From Apostichopus japonicus (Eukaryota; Echinodermata; Holothuroidea; Aspidochirotida; Stichopodidae): a stretch of 64,000 nt of DNA. The notes beneath the pieces are model-generated. The model was not told the origin of the DNA. It did no database searches and was given only the letters and a program-made list of their open reading frames with translations. Of the stretch, positions 1 through 10,900 are shown in pieces. The stretch is taken from contig NC_092570.1 in NCBI RefSeq assembly GCF_037975245.1, forward strand, positions 15,486,001 to 15,550,000, read 5' to 3'. Position numbers and translations under genes: made by a program. Numbering within the stretch: the stretch's first letter is position 1; each line of letters begins with the position of its first letter.

Positions 1-1624
1 TTGAACACAACTTCCAGAACCAAGAAACACGCCTTCTTATTTGTTATTTAATGAAGTAATGAGGTGATAAAGAATTTCGAGCGTCACATCCCTTCGACTA
101 CGACTGGCAGTGAAAAGTCAATGGCCTGTCTTTGCTTAAACGTATAGCAGCCGACGCAATTTTCTCTCATGATATGTTAGAGTGAAAGACAAGATTATTG
201 TCGGTAACAAGTTAAAAGAAAATCGTCTAGACATGTCTTCTGTAACCTCATACATACTCCCTCCATTGGTGGTCAGGGATGAGATACCAGTACAACCAAA
301 TCTGTGCAAAATAAAAGTTGAAAGCAATATTATGAGTAGTGAATACCACACTGTAAGTCATATATAAAATAAATTATCATCTTGAAAGGTTATGTGTAAG
401 CTCCACTACCAAGATAATTAACATTCACCATGTTGTTTAAGTGTAGACTGTATAGTGTACAACTGAACTATGCTTAGGCATTGAGTTAATTGGATGATCT
501 TTTATTATGACACCTACATGTTTATAGGATTACTGGCTCCATTTTATTAATTGGAAATTGCATGTCATAATTTTGGCGCTATATTGTACAGTTCACTACC
601 AAACCTGAAAAGTTTTAACCACATGAGCCAATACAACATTTGTGACATATTAATTAAATTTAATATCAGAAATTTATCAAATTAGAGTAAGCTAGGATAC
701 AACAGAAATTTGATGCCTTTTGGTGCTCTATTGATGTATGTGTGCATGGTATGACTGTTTAATGCCGATCAAACATTAATTATCCTGAATCAGGATCCAT
801 GGGGGTTCAAAACATCCTCTGTATGACCCAAATGCAAAAACAAATAATGCTAGCTTACCATTATTATAGTAAAATGTACTATTATACATCATTTTGCATC
901 AAGAGACCTAAACATTGCCTTATTTTGCCAAAGAAAAAGGGGTCCCTCTCCCAGGTTTCAGGAAATATCCCCCACCACACACACAAACACATTTAGCAAT
1001 TTTCCACAACGGACCTAACAGAGAACTGGTACCAAAACTCAGTTGATACATTATCTCTCTTATCTTGTCGAAATTCCTGTCAAAACAGCCAAGTAGTAAT
1101 AAGTTCACACTTTCTAAACAGAAAAGTTCCCTGTGGTTACAATATCAAACTGTCCAACACCTTTTTGAAAAACAACACACAATAGGTGGTGTCTAGCTGT
1201 GGAATGTGGTCTTAATTATTTACTCATCAATTGTTTGAACAAATAAACTGCGTCTGCTGCAGTGAAACATGTCCAGCCAAAATCACTTTTTGGGGATGTA
1301 GACCAAATTAAGACAATTGTCAGGCTATATGCTACTTAAGAACCAGAGGTGGAAACTTTGCAAGTAAATATAGGAACAAAAACTATGTACATATAAACTT
1401 GTTAATGGGGACTTAACCTGCACATTTTTACAGTACACTTTCTCGGTTCTCACCTACCTTCGTGACCTTTCTGTATGCTTAATACCTATTTGGAAATAAT
1501 TTATACTCAAACACAGCATTCTGCCATGCACTACAAGTTATTTGCATGGTACAAATAACAGATATGATGCCATTCATATTGGAACTAACTACAGAAAATT
1601 ATTAACTTTTTAAGACATGCTTAC

Positions 1625-1782
1625 CTCATCATCACATCAGTAATGCAATAAGAAGTTGATGCTGCAGTCTTGTCAGGCACTGCCTTAGTCTCAGGCCACT
1701 TTGAATAGAAGTCAGACAGTGTTATGATGTACAGTCGCTTGGCAGCTGTCACTGGTAGAGGACCAATAAGATCTACACCAAC
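1625..1782 (-). CDS. Integrase core (rve) exon, first catalytic Asp
   Basis: Open exon of 158 nt between an acceptor (TTAACAG) and a donor (GTAAGC). It starts in phase 0 and ends in phase 2, encoding VGVDLIGPLP, then LYIITLSDFYSKWPE and a short helix ending TDVMMR. This is the usual beginning of the integrase catalytic core of Ty3/gypsy and Ginger elements. Joined to the exon starting at 301 it gives MMRFGC, the expected continuation. Confidence 0.6.
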
Positions 1783-2114
1783 CTGTTAAGAAAAAAGACA
1801 GCATTTAGGTGCTAATTTCAAAAACAATTACAAGTTGCAGGCTTTGCCTTGACTGTTGTTCTATTCCATTGCTTCATTCTGTACACAGATCTAGATAAAA
1901 ACAGTGGGATATCTGATCGAAACAGGGTGTTGGTGGATTTAGGCCAAATATTTTTTACCTTGCAAACATGAAAATGTAACTTACACCATACTGTACCATA
2001 TATTTACAATCTCTTCAACCACTAAACCAGAAAAATGATACGCCACTTTTTGCAACTTACAATTATATTCCTATATTGATGGTTGCTCTGCAGTTAGGCC
2101 AGAGTGTGGCTTAA

Positions 2115-2341
2115 AGGTATGCTGTATCGGCCTTAAATATGCCAAATTTTCACTATGGACAAAATTCTTTAAGTATGTTTATTTCCCTGGAGGAAATTTA
2201 CCTCACTGGGACATTCAATCATCTTGTGTCATCATTTAGAATGTCTGAGCACAATTTAAAGGGTTATTACCCCTTGGAAAGTACTTTTTGAAAACTTTTA
2301 GCAATTAAAGTGGCCAAAATTTAGGCCAATACAGACTACCT
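2115..2341. mobile_element. TTAA-flanked MITE (piggyBac-like)
   Basis: Inverted ends AGGTATGCTGTATCGGCC (left) and GGCCAATACAGACTACCT (right) are imperfect reverse complements. They are flanked on both sides by TTAA (2111-2114 and 2342-2345), the piggyBac target duplication. About 227 bp, no coding capacity. It lies in an intron of the integrase-like gene. Confidence 0.55.
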
Positions 2342-3954
2342 TTAAACTTGTAAATGTTGAATTTGTCCAGAAAGAGTGACATTAACTATACTAAACCTTC
2401 ACGGCATACTGCGGTCATCTTGTGCAATTAAAACAGATTGAGAATTTACCTGTTTCCATAATCCAGTTACAGGAATGCTATGGAGACTTGTTCGTAGGTC
2501 TACAGGACAATGACGCTTTGACATCCTGTTGAACATAACTTGTTACATCAACGTTGATAGTTTTCCAATAGAATCTAGACATAGTCTGTTGTCTGGTTTA
2601 TCTATGCAAAGATGAACACCTTCAAAGAGATAAGAAAATTCATGATCAAGGAGATATCATGTTTTTTTGCCCACCCCCCCCCCAAAAAACAAAAAACAAG
2701 CACACACAAATATATGGGCTGCAGGATTGGTAGTTCTAGCTGAAGTGCCTTAAAATTGAATTACAACTCTATATCGGTGTTTGAAATGGAATATTCCCAT
2801 TATTGTACATATTGCATGGCCACTATTTGGGTCTATAGATATTTAAGGAGTTTTCTTCTGCAGTGAGGTTTGGCATGTAGAGAATATGCCACACCTAAAA
2901 AAGTACTATCAGGCCTTCAATATCTGTTCTTACCAACCAAAATTAATGAACGTGAATTTGTTATGTACAGTATTAGTGCCACTTTCCTCTAGAAGTAGTC
3001 TAGGCTATATGCTATAGTCCAATAATAGCATTTTATAGTGTCCGATGCATGCAAACCAGACTAGCTCTGTAAGCTTTAGTGATCTGTTGTTATCTTTTAT
3101 GATAGGCAGGGCGATAAAAGGTAGAAATTTATAATAATTTTCACAAAAATTTGTTAAGACAATTGGGTAAACAAAACGAAAAGAAATAGGCCCTAATAAC
3201 TTTGTTCATGCACTTACAACTTTGCTCAAGCATACAACTGATTATAATATTGCATAAGCAATTGCTTGACTTTTGCGAATGAGTTTTTACAACTAACCAA
3301 ACGTGGTAAAAGAATATCATGATTTGTGCACCAATCAGTTCTAGAGGCCTGGTTATAGTTTAACTGTGGAATGGCCGTTCGCCATTTAACAACCAATACC
3401 ATATTGTGTATCCTATACTGTAAGTTACAGACATTACCTTATAGATGTCACTAGTCAGTATGAGCTGCCTCGATTTGGGCGAGTTGAGAAGCCCTAGATA
3501 GCAAAACTTTCCTTCAATTTCGGTACGCAAGAGTTCCATTTTCAGCCAGTCTGAAAGACTGACTTTGTCTCCGTAAGATCCTTCTCTGTTTTATTCTTGT
3601 AAACCCACTTGGATAGCTCTCATCTCTTAGAATATCCGCAATTTGTCTCACGTTTTCTGTTAGCTTTTCCATTTTTAGTTGTCGCACGACTTTACTGCTA
3701 AAATATACGGAAGCCGAAATGCGACAGTTTGCTAATAATACGGATACTGCCAGAGTCCATTACTAATTAAATTTTTGCTACTCGAACGTACATGATAATG
3801 CGGACATAGTGTTCAGGGGGACACAATTTACAACCAAATATGCGACCAACAAATAATGTCCCCCCTCGTTTCATCATAGCATAAACTGTCCTGGGAGACA
3901 GTCTGTACCAACTGGCCTTGTACAAAAGGTCCGGGAGACTAAATGTACTGGTAA

Positions 3955-4001
3955 ATTCAGTATAAACTGTCCCAGTGGGACTGGGACAGTTTATACTGAA
4001 T
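3955..4001. repeat. Perfect 22-bp hairpin palindrome
   Basis: Two exact 22-bp inverted arms (3955-3976 and 3980-4001) around a GGG spacer. Nearby sequence repeats the theme GACAGTxTxTACTG imperfectly (about 3891-3918 and 4014-4028). No gene is convincing here. Confidence 0.85.
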
Positions 4002-4544
4002 ATGGAATATTTGCGACAGTTTGTACTGCTACACCGGCTGCCTGTGTCTCGTGACAAAGTACCATAAAAGTACCACAATAAAGGTTGTTTAATTTTCGAA
4101 TTATTTTCTCGAACATTTCGCGAATTGCTTAAACGCACAGACATTATTTGACATTATTATTACAGTATTTCTCATTGTTTTGTCTCTTGGAGGGTGAGGA
4201 GGGGGTGGTGGGGGTGATTTGGGGTCGGGGTGGGCATGAATTCATACAAGAAAAAGCAAGGGGTAGTGGTCTGCCATAAACTTTAGTGTGTAAATTAAAG
4301 CAATAACGAGAGATGTCACGCAGAAGTGTTTATACGACAGTATGTATTTCAAAGAATATACGGTAGTCTTTAAGAAAATTAATTACCACAACTTTCAAAT
4401 ATCAAATATAATTTTCATGTCAGCTGCACTGTATTGTTAAAAGGCACATCATATCATAAACTACAACATCAACTTTATTTGTTTGTGATGACTCCCCTGG
4501 GTCAAGGAATTCCTTGTTATGCTCTCTACGAAAAGTCGTACATA

Positions 4545-4550
4545 TTTATT
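4545..4550 (-). terminator. Candidate poly(A) signal AATAAA of the LAMP gene
   Basis: Minus-strand AATAAA about 260 nt beyond the LAMP stop codon. A second copy lies at 4479-4474. Confidence 0.4.
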
Positions 4551-4810
4551 TAATACAAAAATTACATCTGAAAAAAAAATTTCTTCATGTTTTGTACATC
4601 AGCTTTTAACATTACATATACATATTGCAATGAACTTCATCTTTATGTGATATCAGTTTCGGTTGCAAGCTGAGTAAGTATCTGAGTAAATACACCAATA
4701 GCTTCCTTAAGTCCACCACCAACGCCGCATCCCACCAACCCCCCTTCCCCCTCCTCCCACCCCTTCCTCCACGCTTCCCCCGTTTATGTTTACACCTTTT
4801 GGTATTAAAG

Positions 4811-4974
4811 TTATACTCCGCTATTGTTTGTAAATCTTCGGTAAGATGAACCTTTTTTCCTGAGGACGAAGAACAATCCGACAGCCACGATGAAGACGGC
4901 CAGTAGGGTCAGCGTCACAATTAACCCCACCCTCTTAGTTTTCCCCCCTGGAAGTGGGTCACCACATTTAAATT
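4811..4974 (-). CDS. LAMP1: LAMP last exon: transmembrane helix and tail
   Basis: Acceptor TTGTAG before 4974, stop TAA at 4813-4811. Encodes [15 protein letters not shown], a hydrophobic helix and the tail ending [10 protein letters not shown]. Entry phase 1 matches the donor at 6131. Confidence 0.85.
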
Positions 4975-7900
4975 CTACAAGTAAACAAAGAAGAAAAAAA
5001 GAAAGAGAAAAATAATCAACGAAAAGCAAACAATGGAAAAAAAAGGAATATTAAGACCTTTTCGTTCATCATTAACGTTTCTTTGAATAGCCAAAGTAAG
5101 CAGCATCCGTGAAGTTCTTTTGCTTGTGTTCGTACAACAAATACTGACGGGACTGAACTGAATCACCTCATCTTCGCAGATTAGCTCTTCCCTTTTGTAA
5201 TCATGACAATTAGTGATGTTATTAATTTATAAAAAAACTTGATCATCGAATTATTGGCGTAACTTTTGGCTTAAGACACATGTTACTGACACCACCTTCA
5301 TTCATCTCCAAGAACAAAAGTGTTGAAAACACCAGACAAAAAAATTTATCAGCAGATCATAAGCCTATTCATCCCCGTGAATCAAAATTGTTGTCGTTCA
5401 TGATGACGTCATCATTCATTTAGCTCAGCTTCTTAATGACCCTTTTTTTGTCAGCTATTCTATTGATTCATCAATCCATCCATCCAACCATCAATCAATC
5501 CATCCATCCATCCATCCATTCATCCATCCATCCATATATCCATCCATCCATCCATCCATCCATCCATCCATCCATCCATCCATCCATCCATCCATCCATC
5601 CATCCATCCATCAATCAATCCATCCATCCATCCATCCATTCATCCATCCATCCATATATCCATCCATCCATCCATCCATCCATCCATACATCTATCCATC
5701 CATCCATCCATCCATCCATCCATCCATCCATCCATCCATCCATCCATCAATCAATCCATCCATCCATCCATCCATTCATCCATCCATCCATATATCCATC
5801 CATCCATCCATCCATCCATCCATCCATCCATCTACGAATTATATTTCTTACTTTGTTTTAAAACGTAAATTGAAATGATGTCAACTCTCGTAGCAGATTA
5901 ACGCTATATATTTACTCAGAGAAATGAATTGTTATTTCCAGCTTTCTTTTGTCCCTCCCTCCATTCCACCCTCCCCCCTCCATTCCACCCTCCCCCCCCA
6001 TTCCCCTCCCCATCCTCACTCTCTCCTGAAGTTTGAACAATGGCCAACAAGAGTATTTATTTACATTAGTTTTAAGGCTTACAACTTTCCTGTCAAGCGT
6101 GATTGAGAGAAGAAGTATACAAAATCTTACCGTCGCCGTAATCTTTGTCTTTGGTCGATTGGACAAACGGCTGGAATTTTCTATGAGTAATATCAAGAGT
6201 GATGCTTGCAATCTCTTCCGTCCACTTATCGTCACAGAAAAAATAGTCCCCAACAGGGGCTTCCAAGAAAACAGAGTGTCGATCGCCTACATAAGTTTTG
6301 ACGTCTAAAAATGGAAAAAAACATGGGAGTTAATTGCTTCTCATAAAGTTTCCGGCGTGGTTTATCAGGGGGAGGAGGGGGATTTTAATTTTACAGTTGC
6401 AAGACAAAAACAGAGAGATGATGAAGAAAGAAGCACTTTGAATAAATATCGGCCATCACGGGTAGATTGACACACATAAAGATAAAACAAGGAAGGCACT
6501 TAGGCACCCCTGGTGTTAGAAAACCGGGCCGGGTGGGGCGAGATCAGAGAGGGCGCAGTGGCCTACGACGTTATGGGGCGTTGTCATGATTGAAATTACT
6601 TCCAAAAGTATTCCATAATTTTCATAATTTTGTGGTATCTTAATTATGAGAATTTATATAAATGTAATAGAATATTTCAACCACGAAACAAGAAGACTAT
6701 ATTTTACTTTTCGTATTTGGTATATGGTCCTGACTTTTAAACTTATTCCTTGCGTGTGCAGAGCGATGGGGGGGGGGGGGGGGTGACGGGCGAGGCCGGG
6801 GTTAGACAATGGGGGTAATTGTGTTATTTGGACCCGTGCTTTCATTGTTCATTTGTACTTAAATATATGAAAACGAACCGAGAATGGTATACATTATTTT
6901 ATGTCACATATTTCCTTGGACACCCTTCCATATTTTCCTGCCCCCCCTAATTGAGCCTGGGACTGTAACATCCACTCCATCCCACCCACCCACCCACCTC
7001 TCTCTCCCCATCCACATCCCCAAACATGACTGTCATGTGATCTTGATAAGTGATCTTCCAGTGGCATTATACTTACCGATCAAAAGCGTAAAATTGAGTC
7101 TTGTTAACTTGTAAGTATCGTCGGCCATTTCAAATTGTAAATTCATCTCGAAAACTTTCGTCGCAGATGTTTCCTCTTCTAAGAGCAAATTAAACAGCGC
7201 CACATCTCCCATACACTTTGAGCCATTGCTAGAAGCTTCCGGAGGTATCTCAATGGACTCACCCTACATAGACAAGAAACGGATGACAATATTATACAAA
7301 TAATGAATGGTTATGAGTGCAATAGTGCAAATATTTCATTGAAGTTGAAAGATGGAATGTTCCATTCAACGAGGCGCAGCCGAGTTGAATGGAACAAATT
7401 ACATCTTTCAAAGAATGAAATATTTGCACTATTGCACGAATGGAAACCATTATTTGTTTTATACAACACCTTCAAATTTGGATATAATTGGATGTAAAAT
7501 GCACTCATGCAACAGATTTTTTTGAACAGACAGGTTTCTCTGCTCTCTTACCATTGAAAAAAGTGCTATCAAAAAAGTATAACACATGGTTCTATTTCAT
7601 AGAGTGCAATAGAGCGGATTTTGCATGCAATCGACGAGCAATTGACCAATCAAATGGCCGGAATATAAGTAGGTGTTGTATAAAACACATTATCGCGGCA
7701 CCAGAATTATAAGAGTGGGCGCAGTGGATGGCAAGCAAACAGCTTGGTGTAGAGGGCGTGGGGTGGGGTGGGTGGCCAAAAACTTGTTGTAATAAGTGCA
7801 CATCACGGGCAAATTAAGGGGGCAGAGAGGTTTCAGTATTTTTTTTCAGACACGATTACAATTTTGCCTAAAGTCATTCAGTAATATATATTAATATTTT

Positions 7901-10900
7901 CTTCGTCATCTCCATATGCCACGGACGGATGGACGGACGGACGAACGGATGGATATATAATTAAAGATAAACTGGTAAAATAGTTTACAAGCCCATAGGG
8001 TGACGTAAAGTTAGGAAGGCTACATTTGAGATGGGTTGTTTTAACCGTAACAACTGATGAAGAACGTTTTTACTTTAATTATAATTGTCCCATATTTTTG
8101 CCATTGGAATACTCCTTTAAGAGCACGAAGCGAATTAATACCCAATACCATTTCCAGTATTTGTCCTATAACGGGATATTACCTGAGCAGACTACGAACA
8201 AAACGTCACAATAATGGATGGATAGAGGGTTTCATATTTACGTATACCTCGCCCATATACTTGAATACACCGCCAAGCTGTATTTTCATACATTCCTGTT
8301 AACGTATACCTCGCCCATACTTGAATACACCACCAAGCTGTATTTTCATACAATCTTATTAACATATAGCCTACCTCGCCATACTTGAATGCACCGCCAA
8401 GCTGTATTTTCATACATTCTTGTTAACATATACCTCGCCCATACTTGAATACACCGCCAAGCTGTATTTTCATACATTCCTGTTAACATATACCTCGCCA
8501 TACTTGAATACACCGCCAAGCTGTATTTTCATACATTCTTGTTAACATATACCTCGCCATACTTGAATGCACCGCCAAGCTGTATTTTCATACAATCCTG
8601 TTAACATATACCTCGCCATACTTGAATACACCGCCAAGCTGTATTTTCATACAATCCTGTTAACATTTACCTCGCCCATACTTGAATACACCGCCAAGCT
8701 GTATTTTCATACAATCCTGTTAACATTTACCTCGCCCATACTTGAATACACCGCCAAGCTGTGTTTTCATACATTCTTGTTAACATATACCTCGCCATAC
8801 TTGAATACACCGCCAAGCTGTATTTTCATACATTCTTGTTAACATATACCTCGCCCATACTTGAATACACCGCCAAGCTGTATTTTCATACATTCTTGTT
8901 AACATATACCTCGCCCATACTTGAATACACCGCCAAGCTGTATTTTCATACATTCTTGTTAACATATACCTCGCCCATACTTGAATGCACCGCCAAGCTG
9001 TATTTTCATACATTCCTGTTAACATATACCTCGCCCATACTTGAATGCACCGCCAAGCTGTATTTTCATACATTCCTGTTCACATATACCTCGCCCATAC
9101 TTGAAAGCACCGCCAAGCTGTATTTTCATACATTCCTGTTCACATATACCTCGCCATACTTGAATGCACCGCCAAGCTGTATTTTCATACATTCTTGTTA
9201 ACATATACCTCGCCCATACTTGAATACACCGCCAAGCTGTATTTTCATACAATCCTGTTAACATATACCTCGCCCATACTTGAATACACCGCCAAGCTGT
9301 ATTTTCATACAATCCTGTTAACATATACCTCGCCATACTTGAATGCACCGCCAAGCTGTATTTTCATACATTCCTGTTAACATATACCTCGCCATACTTG
9401 AATGCACCGCCAAGCTGTATTTTCATACAATCCTGTTAACATTTACCTCGCCCATACTTGAATACACCGCCAAGCTGTATTTTCATACATTCCTGTTAAC
9501 ATATACCTCGCCATACTTGAATACACCGCCAAGCTGTATTTTCATACAATCCTGTTAACATTTACCTCGCCCATACTTGAATACACCGCCAAGCTGTATT
9601 TTCATACATTCTTGTTAACATGTACCTCGCCATACTTGAATACACCGCCAAGCTGTATTTTCATACATTCTTGTTAACATATACCTCGCCCATACTTGAA
9701 TGCACCGCCAAGCTGTATTTTCATACATTCTTGTTAACATATACCTCGCCCATACTTGAATACACCGCCAAGCTGTATTTTCATACATTCTTGTTAACAT
9801 ATACCTCGCCCATACTTGAATGCACCGCCAAGCTGTATTTTCATACATTCCTGTTCACATATACCTCGCCCATACTTGAATGCACCGCCAAGCTGTATTT
9901 TCATACATTCCTGTTCACATATACCTCGCCCATACTTGAATGCACCGCCAAGCTGTATACATTCCTGTTAACATATACCTCGCCATACTTGAATGCACCG
10001 CCAAGCTGTATTTTCATACATTCCTGTTAACATATACCTCGCCCATACTTGAATACACCGCCAAGCTGTATACATTCCTGTTAACATATACCTCGCCATA
10101 CTTGAATGCACCGCCAAGCTGTATTTTCATACATTCTTGTTATTATATACCTCGCCCATACTTGAATACACCGCCAAGCTGTATTCATTCCTGTTCACAT
10201 ATACCTCGCCCATACTTGAATGCACCGCCAAGCTGTATTTTCATACATTCCTGTTAACATATACCTCGCCATACTGGAATACACCGCCAAGCAGTATTTT
10301 CATACAATCTTTCCCATCCTTAACGACAGTCCATTCCCCGAACTTCTTAGCATCGGTCGTCATCGGCATGGTGAAAGTTGTAGTCGCTATCACGTCCGTT
10401 ACAAAACTTGTCGTCATATCAGTTTGAAGATTAGTGGTAAGTTCACCTTAAGTTTGATCGAAAAGAAAAGTGGAAAATATAGAGAGCATTCTGTAAACGA
10501 AAGCAAAAATGGTATATATTCTATCGGTCGGACATCTGCGATTTGTCGCATGACCCGAGGTCAAATGTCGACACAGCTGTAATTCTATGCGAACGGACTG
10601 AAGACAAGTTGAATGTTTTAACCATACACAAAGGCGTAGGAGGCGGGGGGGGGCTGGGAGGGGGGCTGCAGCCCCCAACCAAAGTTTTTGGGTGAAAATT
10701 CGGGCATTATGCTGAGAATTTTTCGGGCACCTACTGAAAGAATAATAATTTGCAATGTGTTTTTCAATGGTTAAACTTATATTATTATGATCAGTATTGT
10801 TGTAACGACTTCCCCAATAATTGTAACCAATATGGAAGGGTAATAACACGGAAAATGATTGTATGTTATTGGCATGTGATGTAATAACCTATGAATGCCT

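Larger units (their letters stand above)
136..3672 (-). pseudogene. Intron-split Ty3/Ginger-type integrase gene, probably degenerate
   Basis: Four segments on the minus strand read like successive parts of an integrase. 3672-3514 starts at an ATG and gives 52 residues including KRRILRRQ-type basic N-terminal sequence (read as IKQRRILRRQ), then an in-frame TGA. 2525-2450 encodes MSKRHCPVDL and SIPVTGLWKQ, the linker after an HHCC zinc finger. 1782-1625 encodes VGVDLIGPLP and LSDFYSKWPE, the start of the rve catalytic core with its first Asp. An exon beginning at 301 continues RFGCTGISSL then TTNGGS. The last three join in phase (0, 2) with good AG/GT sites. The exon carrying the HHCC finger was not found, the N-terminal part has stops, and the second catalytic Asp (normally in SDQG/SDNG) reads as Thr. 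Introns and phase conservation suggest a GIN/Ginger-like gene rather than a raw retroelement. It may be a decayed copy or a domesticated gene with unusual exons; I favour decay. Confidence 0.55.

Noticed and set aside
136-351. Secreted 71-aa protein starting MWYSLLIILL
   Set aside because: The hydrophobic start is better read as the polypyrimidine tract and acceptor (TTTTGCACAG) of an integrase exon starting at 301, which fits in phase.
3767-4144. 125-aa minus-strand frame
   Set aside because: It overlaps the hairpin and related motifs, shows no domain, and is not joined to any exon.
5436-5861. 141-aa open frame of IHPS repeats
   Set aside because: It is the (CATC)n microsatellite read in one frame; no gene signal.
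8236-10312. CRISPR-like regular repeats
   Set aside because: Units are contiguous with no unique spacers, and the context is an animal intron.
8192-10582. Many overlapping frames ([31 protein letters not shown] types)
   Set aside because: All are phases of the ~60-bp minisatellite; only the exon-derived frame CMKIQLGG has a biological source.
10448-10849. 133-aa minus-strand frame beside the LAMP exon
   Set aside because: It lies in intron and the end of a hAT-like element; no recognisable domain or splice logic.
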